From contig OX459100.1 of NCBI GenBank assembly GCA_949775045.1, positions 14,378,447 through 14,442,446 on the forward strand: 64,000 bases of DNA. Direction: 5' to 3'. Source of the stretch: Metridium senile (Eukaryota > Cnidaria > Anthozoa > Actiniaria > Metridiidae). The notes under the pieces were generated by a model. It did no database searches, had not been told where the DNA came from, and saw only the letters and a list, made by a program, of their open reading frames with translations. Numbering within the stretch: position 1 is the first letter of the stretch; every line of letters starts with the position of its first letter. Both the position numbers and the translations under genes were made by a program. Shown here piece by piece: positions 1-12,484 of the stretch.

Positions 1-480
1 ATGAGAATGCACTAATATTCTCAGACATTACTAACAGGGTCTAGGCGATCATTTTTTGTCGAAAACCCCGATCTTTTTGAAACATTTTAAGATCACCCTA
101 TAGGCCATATTGCATTCTGGGTAGGATTTTGTAGTTTTTTCTAAATAAAATCTTGCAGATTTATCAGAATGCTCTAATATTCTCAGACATTACTAACAGG
201 GTCTAGGCGATCATTTTTTGTCGAAAACCCCGATCTTTTTGAAACATTTTTAGATCACCCTATAGGCCATATTGCACTCTGGTTAGGATTTTGTAGTTTT
301 TTCTAAATAAAATCTTGCGGATTTATCAGAATGCACTAATATTCTCAGACATTACTAACAGGCGATCATTTTTTGTCGAAAACCCCGATCTTTTTGAAAC
401 ATTTTAAGATCACCCTATAGGCCATATTGCATTCTGGGTAGGATTTTGTACTTTTTTCTAAAAAAAATCTTTCAGATTTA
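1..480 (+). repeat. Variant satellite monomers at the window's left edge
   Basis: The first three units differ from most of the next 19 kb. They read 'catttttt' then 'gtcgaaaac' instead of 'cattttgtgccgaaaac', have 'gatctttttgaaacatttt' in place of 'gatcgttttgacaaatttt', and two have 'atgcactaat'. The third unit lacks 7 bp after 'actaacagg' (near 358-362), making it 155 bp long. The 'gatctttttgaaac' type does not return until about 19.8 kb and is then common up to the right end. This suggests either an old variant or exchange between distant parts of the array (inference). Confidence 0.85.
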
Positions 481-643
481 TCAGAATGCTCTAATATTCT
501 CAGACATTACCAACAGGATCTAGGCGATCATTTATTGCCGAAAACCCCGATCGTTTTGACACATTTTAAGATCACCCTATAGGCCAAGTTGCATTCTGGG
601 TAGGATTTTGTAGGTTTTTTCTAAATAAAATCTTGCAGATTTA

Positions 644-3600
644 TCAGAATGCTCTAGTATTCTCAGACATTACTAACAGGGTCTAGGCGATCATTTTGTG
701 CCGAAAACTTCGATCGTTTTGACAAATTTTGAGATCACCCTATAGGCCATATTGCATTCTGGGTCGGATTTTGTAGTTTTTTCTAAATAAAATCTTGCAG
801 ATTTATCAGAATGCTCTAGTATTCTCAGACATTACTAACAGGGTCTAGGCGATCATTTTGTGCCGAAAACCCCGATCGTTCTGACAAATTTTGAGATCAC
901 CCTATAGGCCATATTGCATTCTTGGTCGGATTTTGTAGTTTTTTCTAAATAAAATCTTGCGGATTTATCAGAATGCTCTAATATTCTCAGACATTACTAA
1001 CAGGGTCTAGTCGATCATTTTGTGCCGAAAACCCCGATCGTTTTGACAAATTTTGAGATCACCCTATAGGCCATATTGCATTCTGGGTCGGATTTTGTAG
1101 TTTTTTCTAAATAAAATCTTGCAGATTTATCAGAATGCTCTAGTATTCTCAGACATTACTAACAGGGTCTAGGCGATCATTTTGTGCCGAAAACCCCGAT
1201 CGTTCTGACAAATTTTGAGATCACCCTATAGGCCATATTGCATTCTGGGTCGGATTTTGTAGTTTTTTCTAAATAAAATCTTGCGGATTTATCAGAATGC
1301 TCTAATATTCTCAGACATTACTAACAGGGTCTAGTCGATCATTTTGTGCCGAAAACCCCGATCGTTTTGACAAATTTTGAGATCACCCTATAGGCCATAT
1401 TGCATTCTGGGTCGGATTTTGTAGTTTTTTCTAAATAAAATCTTGCAGATTTATCAGAATGCTCTAGTATTCTCAGACATTACTAACAGGGTCTAGGCGA
1501 TCATTTTGTGCCGAAAACCCCGATCGTTCTGACAAATTTTGAGATCACCCTATAGGCCATATTGCATTCTGGGTCGGATTTTGTAGTTTTTTCTAAATAA
1601 AATCTTGCGGATTTATCAGAATGCTCTAATATTCTCAGACATTACTAACAGGGTCTAGTCGATCATTTTGTGCCGAAAACCCCGATCGTTTTGACAAATT
1701 TTGAGATCACCCTATAGGCCATATTGCATTCTGGGTCGGATTTTGTAGTTTTTTCTAAATAAAATCTTGCTGATTTATCAGAATGCTCTAATATTCTCAG
1801 ACATTACTAACAGGGTCTAGGCGATCATTTTGTGCCGAAAACCCCGATCGTTCTGACAAATTTTGAGATCACTCTATAGGCCATATTGCATTCTGGGTCG
1901 GATTTTGTAGTTTTTTCTAAATAAAATCTTGCGGATTTATCAGAATGCTCTAATATTCTCAGACATTACTAACAGGGTCTAGTCGATCATTTTGTGCCGA
2001 AAACCCTGATCGTTTTGACAAATTTTGAGATCACCCTATAGGCCAGATTGCATTCTGGGTAGGATTTTGTACTTTTTTCTAAATAAAATCTTGCAGATTT
2101 ATCAGAATGCTCTAATATTCTCAGACATTACCAACAGGATCTAGGCGATCATTTATTGCCGAAAACCCCGATCGTTTTGACACATTTTAAGATGACCCTA
2201 TTGGCCAAGTTGCATTCTGGGTAAGATTTTGTAGGTTTTTTCTAAATAAAATCTTGCAGATTTATCAGAATGCTCTAATATTCTAAGACATTACTAACAG
2301 GGTCTAGGCGATCATTTTGTGCCGAAAACCCCGAACGTTTTGACAAATTTTGAGATCACCTTTTAGGCCATATTGCATTCTGGGTCGGATTTTGTAGTTT
2401 TTTCTAAATAAAATCTTGCGGATTTATCAGAATGCTCTAATATTCTCAGACATTACTAACAGGGTCTAGGCGATCATTTTGTGCTGAAAACCCCGATCGT
2501 TTTGACAAATTTTGAGATCACCCTATAGGCCATATTGCATTCTGGGTCGGATTTTGTAGTTTTTTCTAAATAAAATCTTGCGGATTTATCAGAATGCTCT
2601 AATATTCTCAGACATTACTAACAGGGTCTAGTCGATCATTTTGTGCCGAAAACCCCGATCGTTTTGACACATTTTAAGATGACCCTATAGGCCAAGTTGC
2701 ATTCTGGGTAGGATTTTGTAGGTTTTTTCTAAATAAAATCTTGCAGATTTATCAGAATGCTCTAGTATTCTCAGACATTACTAACAGGGTCTAGGCGATC
2801 ATTTTGTGCCGAAAACTTCGATCGTTTTGACAAATTTTGAGATCACCCTATAGGCCATATTGCATTCTGGGTCGGATTTTGTAGTTTTTTCTAAATAAAA
2901 TCTTGCAGATTTATCAGAATGCTCTAGTATTCTCAGACATTACTAACAGGGTCTAGGCGATCATTTTGTGCCGAAAACCCCGATCGTTCTGACAAATTTT
3001 GAGATCACCCTATAGGCCATATTGCATTCTTGGTCGGATTTTGTAGTTTTTTCTAAATAAAATCTTGCGGATTTATCAGAATGCTCTAATATTCTCAGAC
3101 ATTACTAACAGGGTCTAGTCGATCATTTTGTGCCGAAAACCCCGATCGTTTTGACAAATTTTGAGATCACCCTATAGGCCATATTGCATTCTGGGTCGGA
3201 TTTTGTAGTTTTTTCTAAATAAAATCTTGCAGATTTATCAGAATGCTCTAGTATTCTCAGACATTACTAACAGGGTCTAGGCGATCATTTTGTGCCGAAA
3301 ACCCCGATCGTTCTGACAAATTTTGAGATCACCCTATAGGCCATATTGCATTCTGGGTCGGATTTTGTAGTTTTTTCTAAATAAAATCTTGCGGATTTAT
3401 CAGAATGCTCTAATATTCTCAGACATTACTAACAGGGTCTAGTCGATCATTTTGTGCCGAAAACCCCGATCGTTTTGACAAATTTTGAGATCACCCTATA
3501 GGCCATATTGCATTCTGGGTCGGATTTTGTAGTTTTTTCTAAATAAAATCTTGCAGATTTATCAGAATGCTCTAGTATTCTCAGACATTACTAACAGGGT

Positions 3601-4859
3601 CTAGGCGATCATTTTGTGCCGAAAACCCCGATCGTTCTGACAAATTTTGAGATCACCCTATAGGCCATATTGCATTCTGGGTCGGATTTTGTAGTTTTTT
3701 CTAAATAAAATCTTGCGGATTTATCAGAATGCTCTAATATTCTCAGACATTACTAACAGGGTCTAGTCGATCATTTTGTGCCGAAAACCCCGATCGTTTT
3801 GACAAATTTTGAGATCACCCTATAGGCCATATTGCATTCTGGGTCGGATTTTGTAGTTTTTTCTAAATAAAATCTTGCTGATTTATCAGAATGCTCTAAT
3901 ATTCTCAGACATTACTAACAGGGTCTAGGCGATCATTTTGTGCCGAAAACCCCGATCGTTCTGACAAATTTTGAGATCACTCTATAGGCCATATTGCATT
4001 CTGGGTCGGATTTTGTAGTTTTTTCTAAATAAAATCTTGCGGATTTATCAGAATGCTCTAATATTCTCAGACATTACTAACAGGGTCTAGTCGATCATTT
4101 TGTGCCGAAAACCCTGATCGTTTTGACAAATTTTGAGATCACCCTATAGGCCAGATTGCATTCTGGGTAGGATTTTGTACTTTTTTCTAAATAAAATCTT
4201 GCAGATTTATCAGAATGCTCTAATATTCTCAGACATTACCAACAGGATCTAGGCGATCATTTATTGCCGAAAACCCCGATCGTTTTGACACATTTTAAGA
4301 TGACCCTATTGGCCAAGTTGCATTCTGGGTAAGATTTTGTAGGTTTTTTCTAAATAAAATCTTGCAGATTTATCAGAATGCTCTAATATTCTAAGACATT
4401 ACTAACAGGGTCTAGGCGATCATTTTGTGCCGAAAACCCCGAACGTTTTGACAAATTTTGAGATCACCTTTTAGGCCATATTGCATTCTGGGTCGGATTT
4501 TGTAGTTTTTTCTAAATAAAATCTTGCGGATTTATCAGAATGCTCTAATATTCTCAGACATTACTAACAGGGTCTAGGCGATCATTTTGTGCTGAAAACC
4601 CCGATCGTTTTGACAAATTTTGAGATCACCCTATAGGCCATATTGCATTCTGGGTCGGATTTTGTAGTTTTTTCTAAATAAAATCTTGCGGATTTATCAG
4701 AATGCTCTAATATTCTCAGACATTACTAACAGGGTCTAGTCGATCATTTTGTGCCGAAAACCCCGATCGTTTTGACACATTTTAAGATGACCCTATAGGC
4801 CAAGTTGCATTCTGGGTAGGATTTTGTAGGTTTTTTCTAAATAAAATCTTGCAGATTTA
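644..4859 (+). repeat. Higher-order repeat: two 13-mer units of 2,108 bp
   Basis: The rare variant 'gaaaacttcgatcg' occurs with 'acttcg' starting at 707, 2815 and 4923, exactly 2,108 bp apart (13 monomers plus 2 bp). Another private variant, 'cattcttggtcgg', sits at 921 and again at 3029, also 2,108 bp apart. The order of 'ctagtcgatc' versus 'ctaggcgatc' and 'gttctgac' versus 'gttttgac' monomers also matches between the two copies wherever I compared them. The copies are 644-2751 and 2752-4859. I did not align every base, but they look almost identical, which points to recent duplication. Confidence 0.88.
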
Positions 4860-7800
4860 TCAGAATGCTCTAGTATTCTCAGACATTACTAACAGGGTCT
4901 AGGCGATCATTTTGTGCCGAAAACTTCGATCGTTTTGACAAATTTTGAGATCACCCTATAGGCCATATTGCATTCTTGGTCGGATTTTGTAGTTTTTTCT
5001 AAATAAAATCTTGCAGATTTATCAGAATGCTCTAGTATTCTCAGACATTACTAACAGGGTCTAGGCGATCATTTTGTGCCGAAAACCCCGATCGTTCTGA
5101 CAAATTTTGAGATCACCCTATAGGCCATATTGCATTCTTGGTCGGATTTTGTAGTTTTTTCTAAATAAAATCTTGCGGATTTATCAGAATGCTCTAATAT
5201 TCTCAGACATTACTAACAGGGTCTAGTCGATCATTTTGTGCCGAAAACCCCGATCGTTTTGACAAATTTTGAGATCACCCTATAGGCCAGATTGCATTCT
5301 GGGTCGGATTTTGTAGTTTTTTCTAAATAAAATCTTGCAGATTTATCAGAATGCTCTAATATTCTCAGACATTACTAACAGGGTCTAGTCGATCATTTTG
5401 TGCCGAAAACCCCGATCGTTTTGACAAATTTTGAGATCACCCTATAGGCCATATTGCATTCTGGGTCGGATTTTGTAGTTTTTTCTAAATAAAATCTTGC
5501 TGATTTATCAGAATGCTCTAATATTCTCAGACATTACTAACAGGGTCTAGGCGATCATTTTGTGCCGAAAACCCCGATCGTTCTGACAAATTTTGAGATC
5601 ACTCTATAGGCCATATTGCATTCTGGGTCGGATTTTGTAGTTTTTTCTAAATAAAATCTTGCGGATTTATCAGAATGCTCTAATATTCTCAGACATTACT
5701 AACAGGGTCTAGTCGATCATTTTGTGCCGAAAACCCTGATCGTTTTGACAAATTTTGAGATCACCCTATAGGCCAGATTGCATTCTGGGTAGGATTTTGT
5801 ACTTTTTTCTAAATAAAATCTTGCAGATTTATCAGAATGCTCTAATATTCTCAGACATTACCAACAGGATCTAGGCGATCATTTATTGCCGAAAACCCCG
5901 ATCGTTTTGACACATTTTAAGATGACCCTATAGGCCAAGTTGCATTCTGGGTAGGATTTTGTAGGTTTTTTCTAAATAAAATCTTGCAGATTTATCAGAA
6001 TGCTCTAGTATTCTCAGACATTACTAACAGGGTCTAGGCGATCATTTTGTGCCGAAAACTTCGATCGTTTTGACAAATTTTGAGATCACCCTATAGGCCA
6101 TATTGCATTCTTGGTCGGATTTTGTAGTTTTTTCTAAATAAAATCTTGCAGATTTATCAGAATGCTCTAGTATTCTCAGACATTACTAACAGGGTCTAGG
6201 CGATCATTTTGTGCCGAAAACCCCGATCGTTCTGACAAATTTTGAGATCACCCTATAGGCCATATTGCATTCTTGGTCGGATTTTGTAGTTTTTTCTAAA
6301 TAAAATCTTGCGGATTTATCAGAATGCTCTAATATTCTCAGACATTACTAACAGGGTCTAGTCGATCATTTTGTGCCGAAAACCCCGATCGTTTTGACAA
6401 ATTTTGAGATCACCCTATAGGCCAGATTGCATTCTGGGTCGGATTTTGTAGTTTTTTCTAAATAAAATCTTGCAGATTTATCAGAATGCTCTAATATTCT
6501 CAGACATTACTAACAGGGTCTAGTCGATCATTTTGTGCCGAAAACCCCGATCGTTTTGACAAATTTTGAGATCACCCTATAGGCCATATTGCATTCTGGG
6601 TCGGATTTTGTAGTTTTTTCTAAATAAAATCTTGCTGATTTATCAGAATGCTCTAATATTCTCAGACATTACTAACAGGGTCTAGGCGATCATTTTGTGC
6701 CGAAAACCCCGATCGTTCTGACAAATTTTGAGATCACTCTATAGGCCATATTGCATTCTGGGTCGGATTTTGTAGTTTTTTCTAAATAAAATCTTGCGGA
6801 TTTATCAGAATGCTCTAATATTCTCAGACATTACTAACAGGGTCTAGTCGATCATTTTGTGCCGAAAACCCTGATCGTTTTGACAAATTTTGAGATCACC
6901 CTATAGGCCAGATTGCATTCTGGGTAGGATTTTGTACTTTTTTCTAAATAAAATCTTGCAGATTTATCAGAATGCTCTAATATTCTCAGACATTACCAAC
7001 AGGATCTAGGCGATCATTTATTGCCGAAAACCCCGATCGTTTTGACACATTTTAAGATGACCCTATTGGCCAAGTTGCATTCTGGGTAAGATTTTGTAGG
7101 TTTTTTCTAAATAAAATCTTGCAGATTTATCAGAATGCTCTAATATTCTCAGACATTACTAACAGGGTCTAGGCGATCATTTTGTGCCGAAAACCCCGAT
7201 CGTTCTGACAAATTTTGAGATCACCCTATAGGCCATATTGCATTCTTGGTCGGATTTTGTAGTTTTTTCTAAATAAAATCTTGCGGATTTATCAGAATGC
7301 TCTAATATTCTCAGACATTACTAACAGGGTCTAGTCGATCATTTTGTGCCGAAAACCCCGATCGTTTTGACAAATTTTGAGATCACCCTATAGGCCAGAT
7401 TGCATTCTGGGTCGGATTTTGTAGTTTTTTCTAAATAAAATCTTGCAGATTTATCAGAATGCTCTAATATTCTCAGACATTACTAACAGGGTCTAGTCGA
7501 TCATTTTGTGCCGAAAACCCCGATCGTTTTGACAAATTTTGAGATCACCCTATAGGCCATATTGCATTCTGGGTCGGATTTTGTAGTTTTTTCTAAATAA
7601 AATCTTGCTGATTTATCAGAATGCTCTAATATTCTCAGACATTACTAACAGGGTCTAGGCGATCATTTTGTGCCGAAAACCCCGATCGTTCTGACAAATT
7701 TTGAGATCACTCTATAGGCCATATTGCATTCTGGGTCGGATTTTGTAGTTTTTTCTAAATAAAATCTTGCGGATTTATCAGAATGCTCTAATATTCTCAG

Positions 7801-8589
7801 ACATTACTAACAGGGTCTAGTCGATCATTTTGTGCCGAAAACCCTGATCGTTTTGACAAATTTTGAGATCACCCTATAGGCCAGATTGCATTCTGGGTAG
7901 GATTTTGTACTTTTTTCTAAATAAAATCTTGCAGATTTATCAGAATGCTCTAATATTCTCAGACATTACCAACAGGATCTAGGCGATCATTTATTGCCGA
8001 AAACCCCGATCGTTTTGACACATTTTAAGATGACCCTATTGGCCAAGTTGCATTCTGGGTAAGATTTTGTAGGTTTTTTCTAAATAAAATCTTGCAGATT
8101 TATCAGAATGCTCTAATATTCTCAGACATTACTAACAGGGTCTAGGCGATCATTTTGTGCCGAAAACCCCGATCGTTCTGACAAATTTTGAGATCACTCT
8201 ATAGGCCATATTGCATTCTGGGTCGGATTTTGTAGTTTTTTCTAAATAAAATCTTGCGGATTTATCAGAATGCTCTAATATTCTCAGACATTACTAACAG
8301 GGTCTAGTCGATCATTTTGTGCCGAAAACCCTGATCGTTTTGACAAATTTTGAGATCACCCTATAGGCCAGATTGCATTCTGGGTAGGATTTTGTACTTT
8401 TTTCTAAATAAAATCTTGCAGATTTATCAGAATGCTCTAATATTCTCAGACATTACCAACAGGATCTAGGCGATCATTTATTGCCGAAAACCCCGATCGT
8501 TTTGACACATTTTAAGATGACCCTATAGGCCAAGTTGCATTCTGGGTAGGATTTTGTAGGTTTTTTCTAAATAAAATCTTGCAGATTTA
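4860..8589 (+). repeat. Irregular derivatives of the 13-mer higher-order repeat (7-mer and 16-mer)
   Basis: The 'acttcg' marker that defines the 2,108-bp unit continues at 6058 and 8653, with spacings of 1,135 bp (7 monomers plus 1) and 2,595 bp (16 monomers plus 3). The same monomer types are used in the same local order, but blocks have been dropped or added. Two near-identical neighbouring units followed by a short and a long one is what unequal crossing-over between out-of-register copies would give (inference). Confidence 0.78.
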
Positions 8590-11500
8590 TCAGAATGCTC
8601 TAGTATTCTCAGACATTACTAACAGGGTCTAGGCGATCATTTTGTGCCGAAAACTTCGATCGTTTTGACAAATTTTGAGATCACCCTATAGGCCATATTG
8701 CATTCTTGGTCGGATTTTGTAGTTTTTTCTAAATAAAATCTTGCAGATTTATCAGAATGCTCTAGTATTCTCAGACATTACTAACAGGGTCTAGGCGATC
8801 ATTTTGTGCCGAAAACCCCGATCGTTCTGACAAATTTTGAGATCACCCTATAGGCCATATTGCATTCTTGGTCGGATTTTGTAGTTTTTTCTAAATAAAA
8901 TCTTGCGGATTTATCAGAATGCTCTAATATTCTCAGACATTACTAACAGGGTCTAGTCGATCATTTTGTGCCGAAAACCCCGATCGTTTTGACAAATTTT
9001 GAGATCACCCTATAGGCCAGATTGCATTCTGGGTCGGATTTTGTAGTTTTTTCTAAATAAAATCTTGCAGATTTATCAGAATGCTCTAATATTCTCAGAC
9101 ATTACTAACAGGGTCTAGTCGATCATTTTGTGCCGAAAACCCCGATCGTTTTGACAAATTTTGAGATCACCCTATAGGCCATATTGCATTCTGGGTCGGA
9201 TTTTGTAGTTTTTTCTAAATAAAATCTTGCTGATTTATCAGAATGCTCTAATATTCTCAGACATTACTAACAGGGTCTAGGCGATCATTTTGTGCCGAAA
9301 ACCCCGATCGTTCTGACAAATTTTGAGATCACTCTATAGGCCATATTGCATTCTGGGTCGGATTTTGTAGTTTTTTCTAAATAAAATCTTGCGGATTTAT
9401 CAGAATGCTCTAATATTCTCAGACATTACTAACAGGGTCTAGTCGATCATTTTGTGCCGAAAACCCTGATCGTTTTGACAAATTTTGAGATCACCCTATA
9501 GGCCAGATTGCATTCTGGGTAGGATTTTGTACTTTTTTCTAAATAAAATCTTGCAGATTTATCAGAATGCTCTAATATTCTCAGACATTACCAACAGGAT
9601 CTAGGCGATCATTTATTGCCGAAAACCCCGATCGTTTTGACACATTTTAAGATGACCCTATTGGCCAAGTTGCATTCTGGGTAAGATTTTGTAGGTTTTT
9701 TCTAAATAAAATCTTGCAGATTTATCAGAATGCTCTAGTATTCTAAGACATTACTAACAGGGTCTAGGCGATCATTTTGTGCCGAAAACCCCGAACGTTT
9801 TGACAAATTTTGAGATCACCTTTTAGGCCATATTGCATTCTGGGTCGGATTTTGTAGTTTTTTCTAAATAAAATCTTGCGGATTTATCAGAATGCTCTAA
9901 TATTCTCAGACATTACTAACAGGGTCTAGGCGATCATTTTGTGCTGAAAACCCCGATCGTTTTGACAAATTTTGAGATCACCCTATAGGCCATATTGCAT
10001 TCTGGGTCGGATTTTGTAGTTTTTTCTAAATAAAATCTTGCGGATTTATCAGAATGCTCTAATATTCTCAGACATTACTAACAGGGTCTAGTCGATCATT
10101 TTGTGCCGAAAACCCCGATCGTTTTGACACATTTTAAGATGACCCTATAGGCCAAGTTGCATTCTGGGTAGGATTTTGTAGGTTTTTTCTAAATAAAATC
10201 TTGCAGATTTATCAGAATGCTCTAATATTCTCAGACATTACTAACAGGGTCTAGGCGATCATTTTGTGCCGAAAACCCCGAACGTTTTGACAAGTTTTGA
10301 GATCACCTTTTAGGCCATATTGCATTCTGGGTCGGATTTTGTAGTTTTTTCTAAATAAAATCTTGCGGATTTATCAGAATGCTCTAATATTCTCAGACAT
10401 TACTAACAGGGTCTAGGCGATCATTTTGTGCCGAAAACCCCGATCGTCTTGACAAATTTTGAGATCACCCTATAGGCCAGATTGCATTCTGGGTCGGATT
10501 TTGTAGTTTTTTCTAAATAAAATCTTGCGGATTTATCAGAGTGCTCTAATATTCTCAGACATTACTAACAGGGTCTAGGCGATCATTTTGTGCTGAAAAC
10601 CCCGATCGTTTTGACAAATTTTGAGATCACCCTATAGGCCATATTGCATTCTGGGTCGGATTTTGTAGTTTTTTCTAAATAAAATCTTGCGGATTTATCA
10701 GAATGCTCTAATATTCTCAGACATTACTAACAGGGTCTAGGCGATCATTTTGTGCCAAAAACCCCGATCGTTCTGACAAATTTTGAGATCACCCTATAGG
10801 CCAGATTGCATTCTGGGTAGGATTTTGTACTTTTTTCTAAATAAAATCTTGCAGATTTATCAGAATGCTCTAATATTCTCAGACATTACCAACAGGATCT
10901 AGGCGATCATTTATTGCCGAAAACCCCGATCGTTTTGACACATTTTAAGATGACCCTATAGGCCAAGTTGCATTCTGGGTAGGATTTTGTAGGTTTTTTC
11001 TAAATAAAATCTTGCAGATTTATCAGAATGCTCTAATATTCTCAGACATTACTAACAGGGTCTAGGCGATCATTTTGTGCCGAAAACCCCGAACGTTTTG
11101 ACAAATTTTGAGATCACCTTTTAGGCCATATTGCATTCTGGGTCGGATTTTGTAGTTTTTTCTAAATAAAATCTTGCGGATTTATCAGAATGCTCTAATA
11201 TTCTCAGACATTACTAACAGGGTCTAGGCGATCATTTTGTGCCGAAAACCCCGATCGTCTTGACAAATTTTGAGATCACCCTATAGGCCAGATTGCATTC
11301 TGGGTAGGATTTTGTACTTTTTTCTAAAAAAAATCTTGCAGATTTATCAGAATGCTCTAATATTCTCAGACATTACCAACAGGATCTAGGCGATCATTTA
11401 TTGCCGAAAACCCCGATCGTTTTGACACATTTTAAGATCACCCTATAGGCCAAGTTGCATTCTGGGTAGGATTTTGTAGGTTTTTTCTAAATAAAATCTT

Positions 11501-12484
11501 GCAGATTTATCAGAATGCTCTAATATTCTCAGACATTACTAACAGGGTCTAGGCGATCATTTTGTGCCGAAAACCCCGATCGTTTTGACAAATTTTGAGA
11601 TCACCCTATAGGCCATATTGCATTCTGGGTCGGATTTTGTAGTTTTTTCTAAATAAAATCTTGCAGATTTATCAGAATGCTCTAGTATTCTCAGACATTA
11701 CTAACAGGGTCTAGGCGATCATTTTGTGCCGAAAACTCCGATCGTTTTGACAAATTTTGAGATCACCCTATAGGCCATATTGCATTCTGGGTAGGATTTT
11801 GTACTTTTTTCTAAAAAAAATCTTGCAGATTTATCAGAATGCTCTAATATTCTCAGACATTACCAACAGGATCTAGGCGATCATTTATTGCCGAAAACCC
11901 CGATCGTTTTGACACATTTTAAGATCACCCTATAGGCCAAGTTGCATTCTGGGTAGGATTTTGTAGGTTTTTTCTAAATAAAATCTTGCAGATTTATCAG
12001 AATGCTCTAGTATTCTCAGACATTACTAACAGGGTCTAGGCGATCATTTTGTGCCGAAAACCCCGATCGTTTTGACAAATTTTGAGATCACCCTATAGGC
12101 CATATTGCATTCTGGGTCGGATTTTGTAGTTTTTCTAAATAAAATCTTGCAGATTTATCAGAATGCTCTAGTATTCTCAGACATTACTAACAGGGTCTAG
12201 GCGATCATTTTGTGCCGAAAACTCCGATCGTTTTGACAAATTTTGAGATCACCCTATAGGCCATATTGCATTCTGGGTCGGATTTTGTAGTTTTTTCTAA
12301 ATAAAATCTTGCGGATATATCAGAATGCTATAATATTCTCAGACATTACTAACAGGGTCTAGGCAATCATTTTGTGCCGAAAACCCCGATCGTTTTGACA
12401 AATGTTGAGATCACCCTATAGGCCATATTGCATTCTGGGTCGGATTTTGTAGTTTTTTCTAAATAAAATCTTGCGGATATATCA
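8590..12484 (+). repeat. Satellite, left-block monomer types without a clear single higher-order unit
   Basis: This stretch continues the left-block types. Monomers with 'tttattgccg' and 'gacacattttaag' recur up to about 11.9 kb and then disappear from the rest of the window. Local repeats exist: 'gaacgttttgacaa' followed by 'tcaccttttaggcc' appears near 9.8, 10.3 and 11.1 kb, and a 'tctaaaaaaaatcttgcag' variant appears near 11.3 and 11.8 kb. I could not define one exact period. The last part (12.3-12.48 kb) introduces 'ggcaatcat' monomers and so marks the change to the next block. Confidence 0.75.
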
